Shown in pieces: positions 17,056 through 26,082 of a DNA stretch of 64,000 nucleotides. Numbering within the stretch: position 1 is the first letter of the stretch; the number at the start of each line of letters is the position of its first letter. This DNA comes from Catelliglobosispora koreensis DSM 44566 (GTDB taxonomy: Bacteria > Actinomycetota > Actinomycetes > Mycobacteriales > Micromonosporaceae). The position numbers and the translations under genes are program-made. The stretch is taken from positions 1 to 64,000 of the forward strand of contig NZ_KB903251.1 of NCBI RefSeq assembly GCF_000379685.1. Direction: 5' to 3'. Under the pieces are notes generated by a model. The model was not told the origin of the DNA and did no database searches. It saw nothing but the letters and a program-made list of their open reading frames with translations.

Positions 17056-18774
17056 ATGACCCACTACCGGAGCAACGTGCGTGACCTGCGGTTCAACCTG
17101 TTTGAACTGCTCGGCCTCGGCGATGATCTAGCGCGGTTCGAGCTGGACGCCGACACGGTCAACGACATGCTCACGGAAGTCGACCGGCTGGCGACGGGCC
17201 CGATCGCGGCCAGTTTCGCCGACGCCGACCGTCATCCGCCGGTCTATGACCCGGCCACCTACAGCGTGCAAATGCCCGAGGGCTTCAAGCGGTCCTACCG
17301 CGCCTGGATGGACGCCGAGTGGTGGCGCCTCGACGCCGCGACAGAACTCGGCGGGCAGCCAGCGCCCCGGTCGCTGTGGTGGGCGGTCGTCGAACTGGTG
17401 CAAGGTGCCCAGGCTCCGGTGTTCATGTTCGGCGGCGGGCCGTCGTTTGCCACTCTGCTTTACCGCATTGGTACTCCCGCACAGCAGCGCCTGGCTCAGA
17501 TCATGATCGAGCGGGGGTGGGCCGCCAGCATGGTGCTCACGGAACCCGATGCCGGCTCAGACGTGGGCGCCGGGCGGACCGTTGCCAAGCAGCAGGCCGA
17601 CGGCTCCTGGCACATCGAGGGCGTCAAGCGCTTCATCACCTCGGGCGAGCACGACCTCGAGGAGAACATCGTCCACTTTGTCCTCGCGCGCCCCGAAGGC
17701 GCTGGCCCCGGGACGAAGGGGCTGTCGATGTTCGTGGTGCCAAAATACCTCTTCGATCACGAGACCGGGGAGATCACTGGCCGCAACGGGGTCTATGCCA
17801 CCAACGTCGAGAAGAAGATGGGCATCAAGGTGTCCACGACCTGTGAGCTGACGCTAGGGGCGAACGAACCCGCTCAGGGATGGCTCGTCGGCGACGTGCA
17901 CGACGGCATCGCCCAGATGTTCAAAGTCATTGAGGGCGCACGGATGCAGGTCGGTGTGAAGGCCATCGCGACGTTGTCGAGCGGTTACCTCAACGCGCTC
18001 GACTACGCGAAGATCCGCGTGCAGGGACCGGATCTGACGCGGTTTACCGACAAGACAGCGCCCCGCGTCACGATCGACAACCACCCTGATGTGCGCCGGA
18101 TGCTGATGCTGCAGAAGGCATACACCGAGGGGCTGCGCTCGGTTTACCTTTACACGGCAAGCGTTCTGGACCAGGGTGACGCGGGCATGAACGATCTGCT
18201 GCTCCCGATCGTCAAGGGCGTCGGCTCCGAGCGGTCGTGGGAAATGCTGACGCTGTCGCTGCAAACCCTTGGTGGCTCTGGCTTCCTGCAGGACTACCCG
18301 ATGGAGCAGTATCTGCGCGACACCAAAATCGACACGCTCTACGAAGGCACGACCGGCATTCAGGGCCAGGACTTCTTCTTCCGTAAGGTCTCACGAGACA
18401 ACGCCGAGGTGCTCAACCGGTTGTTCGCCGAGATCGAGAAGGTGCAAGACGAGCGGCTGCAAGCGGCGCTGGCCGACGTGCGCGAGATGGTCGACACCAT
18501 GCTCGGCTGGACCAAAGCCTCGGCCGAGCAGGCTGAAGAGCTTTACAAGGTCGGGCAGAACACGACCCGTTTGCTGATGAGCGTGGGCGACCTGGTGATC
18601 GGCTGGCTGCTGCTCAAGAGCGCGGCGATCGCTGAAGGCAAGGAGCAGGACGAGTTCTACCGTGGCAAGATCGCGGCCGCGAAGTTCTTCGCTGACACGG
18701 TGCTGCCGGAAATCACGGTCCGGCGGGCGATCCTGGAACGCACCGATAACGCCCTGATGGACGACGTCCTGTGA
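17056..18774 (+). CDS. Acyl-CoA dehydrogenase, long (FadE5-like) form
   Basis: 572 residues, longer than the usual 380-400 because of an N-terminal extension and a C-terminal helical extension, as in FadE5/AidB-like enzymes. FAD/substrate motifs [17 protein letters not shown] and FITSGEH are present; the catalytic Glu is in [15 protein letters not shown]. It catalyses alpha,beta-dehydrogenation of an acyl-CoA thioester. GGAGGAG lies 5-6 bases before the ATG. It is the first gene of the operon, behind the TetR operator, and overlaps tetR by 4 bases. Confidence 0.93.
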   Translation: MTHYRSNVRDLRFNLFELLGLGDDLARFELDADTVNDMLTEVDRLATGPIAASFADADRHPPVYDPATYSVQMPEGFKRSYRAWMDAEWWRLDAATELGGQPAPRSLWWAVVELVQGAQAPVFMFGGGPSFATLLYRIGTPAQQRLAQIMIERGWAASMVLTEPDAGSDVGAGRTVAKQQADGSWHIEGVKRFITSGEHDLEENIVHFVLARPEGAGPGTKGLSMFVVPKYLFDHETGEITGRNGVYATNVEKKMGIKVSTTCELTLGANEPAQGWLVGDVHDGIAQMFKVIEGARMQVGVKAIATLSSGYLNALDYAKIRVQGPDLTRFTDKTAPRVTIDNHPDVRRMLMLQKAYTEGLRSVYLYTASVLDQGDAGMNDLLLPIVKGVGSERSWEMLTLSLQTLGGSGFLQDYPMEQYLRDTKIDTLYEGTTGIQGQDFFFRKVSRDNAEVLNRLFAEIEKVQDERLQAALADVREMVDTMLGWTKASAEQAEELYKVGQNTTRLLMSVGDLVIGWLLLKSAAIAEGKEQDEFYRGKIAAAKFFADTVLPEITVRRAILERTDNALMDDVL

Positions 18775-19352
18775 ACGCGAAGCAAAAGGTCCTCGCCGCC
18801 GCCGAAGAACTGTTCGCGGAACAGGGATATGACGCGACTTCCGTGCAACAGGTCGTGGACCGGGCTGGCGTAACCAAGGGCGCGATGTATCACTACTTCT
18901 CGTCCAAAGAAGACCTGCTCTTCGATCTGTATCACGAGCTTTTCGTCGAGCAGCTCGCCGGGCTCGACCGGATCGTGGCCCAGCAGACCGATCCAGTGAC
19001 CACGATCCGCGAGATCATCGACGACCTTGTCATCACGACGGCGGCGCGCACCAGAGCGGTCACCATCTTCGGCCGCGAAGGCTCACGTTTCCTTGGCAAG
19101 GAAAGGTTCCTGACGCTCCAGACCGAATGGCGGCGCTATCAGGACACGGTCCGCAAGGTGATTCGCGACGCTCAGCTCAGCGGTGAGTTCACCTCCGCCG
19201 CCTCACCTGAGGTCATCTCGTGGGCCATCTTCGGCTTCACCAACGACTTGCACACGTGGTACCGGCCGGACGGTCCCAAGCCGCCTGCCGTCATCGCTAA
19301 AGAGCTGACCGATTTCGTCCTCAATGGACTCATGGCAAAGGAGCAAGCATGA
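18771..19352 (+). CDS. TetR-family repressor of the catabolic operon
   Basis: 193 residues, GTG start inside the stop of the preceding gene. N-terminal helix-turn-helix: [33 protein letters not shown]. The C-terminal helical region is a ligand pocket. Its place as second gene of a lipid-type catabolic operon and the palindromes at 16968 and 11505 suggest it represses both transcripts until an acyl-CoA or related intermediate binds. The ligand is inferred, not shown. Confidence 0.92.
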   Translation: MNAKQKVLAAAEELFAEQGYDATSVQQVVDRAGVTKGAMYHYFSSKEDLLFDLYHELFVEQLAGLDRIVAQQTDPVTTIREIIDDLVITTAARTRAVTIFGREGSRFLGKERFLTLQTEWRRYQDTVRKVIRDAQLSGEFTSAASPEVISWAIFGFTNDLHTWYRPDGPKPPAVIAKELTDFVLNGLMAKEQA

Positions 19353-20095
19353 GAGCCGCAATCGTCACCGGAGCAGGCCGTGGGATCGGGGCCGCGACGG
19401 CCAAACGGCTGGCTGACGACGGAAACGCCGTCGCAGTCGTCGACCTGCGCGTGGAAGACACGACGGAAACCGTTGCGGCGATTGAGGAACGTGGCGGCAA
19501 AGCCATCGGCATCGGCTGTGACGTGTCCAAGGCTGATCAGGTCGAGGCTGCGGTCGAGCGCACCGTGCAAGAGTTTGGCCGCCTGGACTTCCTCGTCAAC
19601 AACGCCGGGATCATCCGCGACAACATGCTTTTCAAGATGTCTGAAGACGACTGGGACCTGGTGATGGCCGTCCACCTGCGGGGCGCTTTCCTGTGCTCCC
19701 GTGCCGCGCAAAAGCACATGGTGGGCCAGAAGTCCGGCCGGATCGTCAACCTCAGCTCCACCTCGGCCGTCGGCAACCGTGGTCAGGCGAACTACGCCGC
19801 CGCTAAAGCGGGCATTCAGGGCTTCACCAAGACACTGGCGATTGAGCTTGGCCCGTATGGCATCAACGTCAACTCGATCGCGCCCGGCTTCATCATGACG
19901 CCGATGATCGAGCAGACCGCCGAGCGCATGGGCGTGTCGCTTGAGGACTTCAAAGCCGGTGCGGCACAAGGACTTCATCTGCGGCGTACGGGGACTCCCG
20001 AAGACATCGCCGGAGTCGTGTCGTTCCTGTGCGGACCGGACTCGTCGTTCATCACGGGGCAAAACATTTACGTCGACGGTGGCTACCGGCTATGA
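19349..20095 (+). CDS. FabG-like SDR (3-oxoacyl/3-hydroxyacyl dehydrogenase)
   Basis: 248 residues. TGAGRGIG cofactor motif, NNAGIIRDNMLFKM, Ser in NLSSTSAVGNRGQ, YAAAK, GFIMTPM, and the C-terminal FITGQNIYVDGGYRL, all typical of FabG-type reductases. In a beta-oxidation setting it probably interconverts 3-hydroxy- and 3-oxoacyl-CoA. The ATG overlaps the tetR stop by 4 bases, so translation is coupled. A tiny frame overlaps its own stop (see 20092). Confidence 0.92.
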   Translation: MRAAIVTGAGRGIGAATAKRLADDGNAVAVVDLRVEDTTETVAAIEERGGKAIGIGCDVSKADQVEAAVERTVQEFGRLDFLVNNAGIIRDNMLFKMSEDDWDLVMAVHLRGAFLCSRAAQKHMVGQKSGRIVNLSSTSAVGNRGQANYAAAKAGIQGFTKTLAIELGPYGINVNSIAPGFIMTPMIEQTAERMGVSLEDFKAGAAQGLHLRRTGTPEDIAGVVSFLCGPDSSFITGQNIYVDGGYRL

Positions 20096-20148
20096 GCGAG
20101 GGAGCACCCTTCGGCGAAGGACCATCGGTGTGGTGGTGGAGCGCATGA
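20092..20148 (+). CDS. Possible 18-residue microprotein linking SDR and amidase genes
   Basis: ATG at 20092 overlaps the SDR stop as ATGA, and its TGA overlaps the amidase ATG as ATGA (20145-20148). The peptide would be MSEGAPFGEGPSVWWWSA, with three Trp in a row. It exactly bridges what would otherwise be the only loose junction in this part of the operon, so it could carry ribosomes from one gene to the next. It could equally be chance, if the amidase starts at an upstream GTG (near 20130). Confidence 0.4.
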   Translation: MSEGAPFGEGPSVWWWSA

Positions 20149-21518
20149 GTGCCCTGCACCACCTCAGTGCGCTGGAGCAGGGCGACCTCATCCACAACGG
20201 AGAGGTCACCCCGCAAGAGCTCGCTGAGCACTACCTCAAGCGGATCGAGCGGATCGACCCACAGGTCGGCGCCTTCGTCACCGTGCGCCAAGACACGCAC
20301 GTGGACAATCCGTGGAGCCCGCTCAACGGGGTGCCAACGGCCATCAAGGACAACATCCCCACGGCCGGCTTGCGAACCACGTTTGGTTCCAGGGCACTGG
20401 AGCACTTCGTGCCCGAGGTTGACGGTCACTTAGTGACGCTCATCCGCAACGCGGGCCTCGTGAGCCTGGGTAAGACGAACACACCTGAGTTCGCTCTGTC
20501 GGTCTACTCCGACAACGACGTCGCCCGGTCGTCGCGAACCCCCTGGGATCCTTCCAGGAGCGCGGGCGGGTCAAGCGGCGGCGCGGCAGCAGCGGTGGCG
20601 GCCGGTCTCGTGCCGGTGGCGCACGCTAACGACGGAGGCGGCTCGGTCCGGATTCCCGCGAGCGCTTGCGGTGTCTTCGGGCTGAAGACGTCACGTGGGC
20701 GCGTCAGCCCGGGTCCGCTCGGCGTCGACCTGTTCGGGCTGACCGTTCAGGGGGCGATTTCGCGCACGGTGGCCGACGCGGCGGCTCTGCTGGATGTCAT
20801 GGCCGTGCCGATGCCGGGCGATCCGCACTGGGCTCCGCCGCTTCCGGCGGGCGAGACGTTTCTCCAAGCGGCGCAAAGAGAACCGGGCAAACTGCGGATA
20901 GCGGCTTATACCGAGTCCGGCTTCGACAGTGTGACCGCCGATCCGGAGTGCGTCAAAGCCTTCGAGGAGACGAGGCGACTGCTCGTTGACCTTGGCCATG
21001 ACGTTGAGGACATCAAAGACCCGTACCCCCAAGAGGTTATCGGGATCTTCCAAACGCTCTGGGCGGCACAATCGCTGCGGTTCCGGGTCGCGAATGAGGA
21101 CGAATTGCGTCCCATCACGCGGTGGTGGCGTGAGCGGGGCCGCACCCTCCAAGGTGGAGCGGTCATCGACGCGATGTACGACGCGCAACTGCTCGCACGC
21201 AAGATCGTCACCGAGCTCGCCCGGTTTGACGCCGTGCTGACCCCGACCCTGGCGATGCCTCCCGTGGCGCCGGGCTGGTTCAGCGAAACCGGCGATCCAG
21301 CTGACGAGATTCAGCGGCAAACGCGGTTCAGCCCGTTCGCCGGCGGAGCCAACCTGACGGGTCAGCCGTCAGCGAGCCTTCCGCTCTATTGGACCCCCGA
21401 CGGATTGCCGATCGGGTCGATGGTTTCCGGGCGCCCGGCAGGGGAAGCCCAGCTGCTCTCGCTGTGCGCACAGCTTGAGCGGGCAAAACCCTGGAAAGAC
21501 CGGTGGCCGTCGCCTTAA
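20145..21518 (+). CDS. Amidase-signature hydrolase
   Basis: 457 residues from ATG 20145. Amidase-signature triad is complete: Lys in PTAIKDNIPTAG, Ser in SAGGSSGGAAAAVAAG and nucleophile Ser in GGGSVRIPASACG. The family hydrolyses aliphatic or aromatic amides, ureido and N-acyl bonds. Next to a peptide-type importer and an acyl-CoA pathway it may split the imported compound into an amine and a carboxylic acid that the ligase then activates. The substrate is not known. A hairpin follows the stop. The preceding in-frame sequence from about 20130 (VVVERM) is an alternative start. Confidence 0.9.
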   Translation: MSALHHLSALEQGDLIHNGEVTPQELAEHYLKRIERIDPQVGAFVTVRQDTHVDNPWSPLNGVPTAIKDNIPTAGLRTTFGSRALEHFVPEVDGHLVTLIRNAGLVSLGKTNTPEFALSVYSDNDVARSSRTPWDPSRSAGGSSGGAAAAVAAGLVPVAHANDGGGSVRIPASACGVFGLKTSRGRVSPGPLGVDLFGLTVQGAISRTVADAAALLDVMAVPMPGDPHWAPPLPAGETFLQAAQREPGKLRIAAYTESGFDSVTADPECVKAFEETRRLLVDLGHDVEDIKDPYPQEVIGIFQTLWAAQSLRFRVANEDELRPITRWWRERGRTLQGGAVIDAMYDAQLLARKIVTELARFDAVLTPTLAMPPVAPGWFSETGDPADEIQRQTRFSPFAGGANLTGQPSASLPLYWTPDGLPIGSMVSGRPAGEAQLLSLCAQLERAKPWKDRWPSP

Positions 21519-21527
21519 AACCGGTGA

Positions 21528-21567
21528 TCGTGAGGCCGGTCAGCTTCCCGGCATAACGGCCTCACGA
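21528..21567 (+). terminator. Hairpin after the amidase gene
   Basis: Perfect 11-base stem (21528-21538 with 21557-21567, core CGTGAGGCCG), 18-base loop. No U run follows, so it may only attenuate read-through into the transporter genes. Confidence 0.6.
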
Positions 21568-21605
21568 CCATCCACTGCACCCCTTAAATAAGGAGAGCAA
21601 TTTAC

Positions 21606-23180
21606 ATGGTAAGTGTGCGTGCTAAGACCGGCGCGCTGGTAGTCCTCACCAGTATGGCGATGGCTGCCTGTACGACCGGTGGCAACGAGACCGAATCACC
21701 GACCGAGGCGAAAGTGTCCATCGCGATGGTCGGCGATCCTTCCACTTTGGATCCGCACAAGTCCACCCCAGCTCACGAGCTGATGATGGCGCGGATGATG
21801 TTTGACACGCTCGTTCGCCGTGACGATGGCGGCAAGATGATCGCTGGGCTGGCCAAAAGCTGGACGGTGACGCCAACGTCGGGCGAATTCGTCCTGCGCG
21901 ACGACGTCACCTGTGCTGACGGCACCAAGCTGACCGCCACGACCGTCGCTAAGTCGATGACCCGCTTCGCTGACCCGAAGACGGGCGCGACCGCGGCCGG
22001 ACAGGTCTTCGGCACCGCGAACCTGGGCAAAGCCACCTTCACCGGTGACGATGCCGCCAGCAAGCTGACCGTCAAACTCGATCAGCCCTGGGCAGACTTG
22101 ATCTTCGGCCTGTCGCTCCCTCAGGCCGGCGTCATCTGTGACAAGGGCCTGACCGACGAAGCCGCCCTCAAGGCCGGAACCAAAGGCGTGGGCACGGGAC
22201 CGTATTTCCTGGCCGGTGACAGCGCTGTGCAAAAGGGCGTTAGCTACACGCTGACTGGCCGCCCTGAGTACAAGTGGGCACCGGTCTACGCCCGGATGCC
22301 CTCGGGCAAGGTGCCGACCACCGTCGTCATGAAGGTCATCCTCAAAGAAGACGTCATGGCTAACGAGCTGCTGGCCAACAACCTCGACTACGGCGGCATC
22401 ACGGGACCGGACATCGCACGGCTCCCGGCCAAGGACTTCAACATCAAGCCGGCTCCGCTCATCCGGGCCTTCGTGGTGTTCAACCAGCGTCCGGGCCGTC
22501 CCGGTGCTGACCCGGCGTTCCGCAAAGCGTTCGCGCAGGCGATCGACCGCACCGCGTTCAACCAGGCGGTCACCCGTGGCACCGGAACGCTGATGGCCGG
22601 CATCACCGATCCGGCCGTGCCCTGTGCGAACAAGGATGAGTCGCTGCTCGTCAAGCCCGACGCCGCGGCGGCCAAGGCAGGACTCACGGGCAAGAAGGTC
22701 AAGATCGTTGGGCACACGGCGGTCGCCGCAGGCGCACCCGCGGAGTATGCCCTCACCGCGCTCAAGGCGGCGGGAGCCGACGCGGAACTGCGCAACGTCG
22801 ACTTGGCCACATGGACCAACGACGTGTTCTCCAACAAGGGCGACTGGGACGTCACGGTGCTGACGAACCTCAACCTCACCAACATGCTGACGCCGCCAGC
22901 GGCGCTGCTAATTGGAAGTGCCCCGGAGGGTACGCCGCCAGGCCGCAACTTTGGCGCCATCCAGAACCCGGCCTTCGCTCGGGCCTTCGGCATGGCGATG
23001 GCCGCACCCGACCCGACCGCACAGTGCGCGGCGTGGGGCGAGGCCCAGAAAGCGTTGCTGGAACAGGTAAACGTGATCCCGCTCGCGGCGATCAACGTGA
23101 ACTACGTGACCACCAAGCGTGCCACCGGATCTGACCCCGATGGCATCTTCGACCCGACGACCATGCGGGTCGTGGGCTAA
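21606..23180 (+). CDS. Family 5 solute-binding lipoprotein (peptide/nickel-type ABC importer)
   Basis: 524 residues. A lipoprotein signal ends in AMAACTTGG (Cys about residue 22). SBP family 5 features: SIAMVGDPSTLDPHKSTPAHELMM near the mature N-terminus and RKAFAQAIDRTAFNQAV in the middle. AAGGAGAG is 8 bases before the ATG. Proteins of this family bind peptides, but also many other amphipathic compounds. The three transporter genes follow after a stable hairpin, an arrangement that usually gives excess binding protein. Confidence 0.92.
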   Translation: MVSVRAKTGALVVLTSMAMAACTTGGNETESPTEAKVSIAMVGDPSTLDPHKSTPAHELMMARMMFDTLVRRDDGGKMIAGLAKSWTVTPTSGEFVLRDDVTCADGTKLTATTVAKSMTRFADPKTGATAAGQVFGTANLGKATFTGDDAASKLTVKLDQPWADLIFGLSLPQAGVICDKGLTDEAALKAGTKGVGTGPYFLAGDSAVQKGVSYTLTGRPEYKWAPVYARMPSGKVPTTVVMKVILKEDVMANELLANNLDYGGITGPDIARLPAKDFNIKPAPLIRAFVVFNQRPGRPGADPAFRKAFAQAIDRTAFNQAVTRGTGTLMAGITDPAVPCANKDESLLVKPDAAAAKAGLTGKKVKIVGHTAVAAGAPAEYALTALKAAGADAELRNVDLATWTNDVFSNKGDWDVTVLTNLNLTNMLTPPAALLIGSAPEGTPPGRNFGAIQNPAFARAFGMAMAAPDPTAQCAAWGEAQKALLEQVNVIPLAAINVNYVTTKRATGSDPDGIFDPTTMRVVG

Positions 23181-23190
23181 TCACACCGGC

Positions 23191-23220
23191 AGGACGGTGC
23201 CGGGTTTCCGGCACCGTCCT
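23191..23220 (+). terminator. Intercistronic hairpin between binding protein and permease genes
   Basis: Perfect 12-base stem (AGGACGGTGCCG, 23191-23202 with 23209-23220), 6-base loop, no U tract. Probably protects the binding-protein mRNA 3' end or reduces read-through. Confidence 0.7.
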
Positions 23221-23242
23221 ATCCCGACAGAGAGGAGGCGGC

Positions 23243-24202
23243 ATGAGATCCCCTTGGTTTCGGTTCATCGTGCGCCGTCTGATCGGGCTAGCCGGAGTCC
23301 TGATAGTGCTCGTGGCTGGCACGTTCCTGATGGTGCAGCTCATTCCCGGCGATCCAGCCCAGCTGGTGGCCGGGCCGAACGCCGCGCCCGAACAGGTCAC
23401 GCACGTGCGTGAAACGCTGGGTCTCGACCAGCCACTGTGGAATCAGTTCACTGACTACACGCGCGGCATCCTTAGCGCGGACCTCGGAAACTCTTTCGCC
23501 ACAGGCGAACCGGTGAGCAAAGTCATCGCCAGCCGGCTGCCGTTCACCGCTCAGCTCGCCTTCGCCTCGATCGTGCTGGTGCTGCTCATCAGCGTGCCGC
23601 TCGGCATGGCCATCGCCGTGGCGTGCCAAGGCGGGCGCCGGCGCTGGCTCGACAGCGCGTTCACGGGCGCCACCTCATTCTTTGGAGCCATTCCCGAGTA
23701 CGTCTTCGGGGTGCTCCTCATCTTTATCTTCGCCGTTTCCCTTGGGCTGCTTCCCAACTCGGGGGCGGCAACGGTCTCCGCGATGATTCTTCCCGTCGCC
23801 GCCGTGAGCGTCGGCCCGGTGTGCACATTGGCCCGCATCGTGCGCCGGGAAACGACAGTCGTGCTCGCGCAGGACTACATGCGCACCGCGCGAGGCCGGC
23901 GGCTGCGCCCGTTGCGGCTCTACACCCGTCACGCCTTGCCGAATCTGCTCACGAGCACGCTGACGCTCGGTGGGCTGATTCTCGCGAGCCTGCTCGGCGG
24001 AACGATCATCGTCGAGTTCATCTTCAACTGGCCGGGTCTCGGGACGCGGATCATCAGCGCGATCGTCAGCCGTGACTATCCGGTCATTCAAGGGGTGGTA
24101 CTCGTCGTAGGCCTGCTCGCCGCGGTCATCAACCTCTTGGTCGACGTCGTGCTGGGCCTCACCGATGCGCGCACCCTATCCGGAAAGGCGGGCACGCGAT
24201 GA
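23243..24202 (+). CDS. ABC permease, DppB/OppB type
   Basis: 319 residues, six helices: the first near residue 15 (LIGLAGVLIVLVAGTFLMVQLIPGDPAQ), then a periplasmic-type loop and the core at about 100-300. The EAA-like loop lies around DYMRTARGRRLRPLRLYTRHALPNLL. It forms half of the membrane channel. AGAGAGGAGG precedes the ATG. It overlaps the next gene by 4 bases. Confidence 0.93.
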   Translation: MRSPWFRFIVRRLIGLAGVLIVLVAGTFLMVQLIPGDPAQLVAGPNAAPEQVTHVRETLGLDQPLWNQFTDYTRGILSADLGNSFATGEPVSKVIASRLPFTAQLAFASIVLVLLISVPLGMAIAVACQGGRRRWLDSAFTGATSFFGAIPEYVFGVLLIFIFAVSLGLLPNSGAATVSAMILPVAAVSVGPVCTLARIVRRETTVVLAQDYMRTARGRRLRPLRLYTRHALPNLLTSTLTLGGLILASLLGGTIIVEFIFNWPGLGTRIISAIVSRDYPVIQGVVLVVGLLAAVINLLVDVVLGLTDARTLSGKAGTR

Positions 24203-26082
24203 GAAGAGTCCGCTGGAACGCCCCGCTCATCCTGGGCCTGACCGCCACGGCTGTGCTCATCGTGATCGCCATCATCGCGCCCTGGGTGTGGGGCGAGCGA
24301 GCCGAGCAAACCGATTACTCCGCGACGCATCAGAGTGCCTCGGCGGCACATTGGTTCGGCACTGACCTGTTCGGGCGGGATGTCTTCGCCCGCACGATGG
24401 TGGCCACCAGGCCGACGCTGCTCATGGCCTTCGCCGCCATGCTGATCGCTTCCGTGGGCGGCATCATCGCTGGCTCGGTCATCTGGGTGTCCGGCCCGCG
24501 CGTGCGGGAAATCGGCCAGCGTGTCATCGACATTCTGATCTCGTACCCGAGCGTCCTCTTCGCTCTTGTCATCGCCGCGATCCTGCAACCCGGAGCGGTC
24601 ACTTCCGTTGTCGCGATTGGACTGGCGACGTGCCCCGCGTTCGCCCGGCTGACGACAAACCTCGCGGCATCGGTGGCCACGCGGGACTTCGTCAGCACGT
24701 CACGTTTGCTCGGCGTGGGGCCGTTGCGCTTGCTGCGCCGGCACATCCTGCCCAACATCGCCGAACCGTTGCTGGTGCTGATGTCAGTGGCGTTCACCAT
24801 CTCGCTGAAGGCGTTGACCGGACTGTCAGTCCTGGGCGTCGGCTTGCAAGCGCCCGCCTATGACTGGGGATCGCTTCTGGCTAAAGGCCTGGAGGGCATC
24901 TATGTCAACGCGTGGCCGGCTCTTGGGCCGTCTATCGCGATCGTCGTCGCTGGCCTGGCCGGCGGGTTCATCGGCGACGGCCTCGCCGCCGCGGCGAACC
25001 CCGCTTCCAGCCGCCGCGTTCCCAAGCGCACCATGAAAGCCGCCCTTGCCGCCGCTTCGGCCAGCGTTCCTGGCGCGCCGCCATTGCTTCGTGGGGATGA
25101 GGTCGTTCCCGCGGAAGACGTCGGGGTCGTGGCGGTTCGGGGACTGAGTGTGGTGATGGCGGACGGGACGCGGCTGGTGGACGAGGTGTCGTTCACGGTC
25201 GGTGAAGGGGAGATCGTTGGTGTCGTGGGAGAGTCCGGCTCGGGTAAGAGCCTGACGGCTATGGCGCTGGCGCGGCTGCTCGCCGAAGGGCTGCGCGCGG
25301 AAGCAAATCAGCTCAGTGTGGCCGGGCACAACCTGCTGGGCAGACCGCCGCGCGAAAAGCTCGCCAAGGACATTGGCATCGTCTACCAGGACCCGGCTTC
25401 GTCGTTCAACCCGACGATGAAGGTCGGATCGCAGCTCACGGAAACGTTGCGGGTGCACGGTGGGGTCAGCCGGGGTAAGGCCGCGGCGCGAGCGATCGAA
25501 CAGCTCACGCTCGCCCGCGTGAGCCGGCCGGAACTCCGGATAAAGCAGCATCCGCACGAGCTGTCCGGCGGGATGCGCCAGCGGGCGATGATCGCGTCAG
25601 CTTTGCTCACGTCACCGAAGTTGCTCATCGCAGACGAGCCGACCACCGCTTTGGACGTCACCGTTCAAGCTGATGTGCTGCGCCTGCTGCGGGAAGCCAA
25701 CACCCGTGATGGGGTAACGATTCTGCTCATCTCACACGACATTGGCGTCGTCTCGGCGATCTGCGACCGCGTGCTCGTGATGTATGCGGGACGTATCGCT
25801 GAAGAGCTGTCAGTTGAGGATCTTCGCGCGGGTAACGCGCGGCATCCGTACACACGGGCTCTGCTCGCGGCGACGCCCAAGGTGACCGAGACCTCGGGGG
25901 AACTAGCGCCGATCCCGGGCAGGCCACCACAGCCCGCGCAGCGGCCGTCCGGTTGTGCGTTCGCCCCAAGGTGTCCGCTCGCTCAGGACGTATGCGTGGA
26001 GGAGCGGCCAGCGCTCATGAGAATTGGCACAGGGGCAGCGGCGTGCCATGCCCTCACGTGGCAACCGGTAGGTGTCCAATGA
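24199..26082 (+). CDS. Fused ABC permease (DppC type) and ATP-binding protein (DppD type)
   Basis: 627 residues. Residues 1-270 are a DppC-like permease (HWFGTDLFGRDVFAR; EAA loop DFVSTSRLLGVGPLRLLRRHILPN). A 45-residue Ala/Pro-rich linker follows. Residues about 315-627 are an oligopeptide-type ATPase: Walker A GESGSGKS, Q-loop VYQDPASSFNP, signature LSGGMRQR, Walker B LLIADEPTTALD, and the C-terminal oligopeptide extension CAFAPRCPLAQDVC. These are usually two genes. No stop or frameshift separates them, so this is a true fusion that fixes one ATPase to one permease half. Confidence 0.93.
   Translation: MRRVRWNAPLILGLTATAVLIVIAIIAPWVWGERAEQTDYSATHQSASAAHWFGTDLFGRDVFARTMVATRPTLLMAFAAMLIASVGGIIAGSVIWVSGPRVREIGQRVIDILISYPSVLFALVIAAILQPGAVTSVVAIGLATCPAFARLTTNLAASVATRDFVSTSRLLGVGPLRLLRRHILPNIAEPLLVLMSVAFTISLKALTGLSVLGVGLQAPAYDWGSLLAKGLEGIYVNAWPALGPSIAIVVAGLAGGFIGDGLAAAANPASSRRVPKRTMKAALAAASASVPGAPPLLRGDEVVPAEDVGVVAVRGLSVVMADGTRLVDEVSFTVGEGEIVGVVGESGSGKSLTAMALARLLAEGLRAEANQLSVAGHNLLGRPPREKLAKDIGIVYQDPASSFNPTMKVGSQLTETLRVHGGVSRGKAAARAIEQLTLARVSRPELRIKQHPHELSGGMRQRAMIASALLTSPKLLIADEPTTALDVTVQADVLRLLREANTRDGVTILLISHDIGVVSAICDRVLVMYAGRIAEELSVEDLRAGNARHPYTRALLAATPKVTETSGELAPIPGRPPQPAQRPSGCAFAPRCPLAQDVCVEERPALMRIGTGAAACHALTWQPVGVQ

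Noticed and set aside
21696-22715. 339-codon minus-strand frame opposite the peptide-binding protein
   Set aside because: Antisense shadow; the plus-strand gene has a lipobox, family motifs and a ribosome site.
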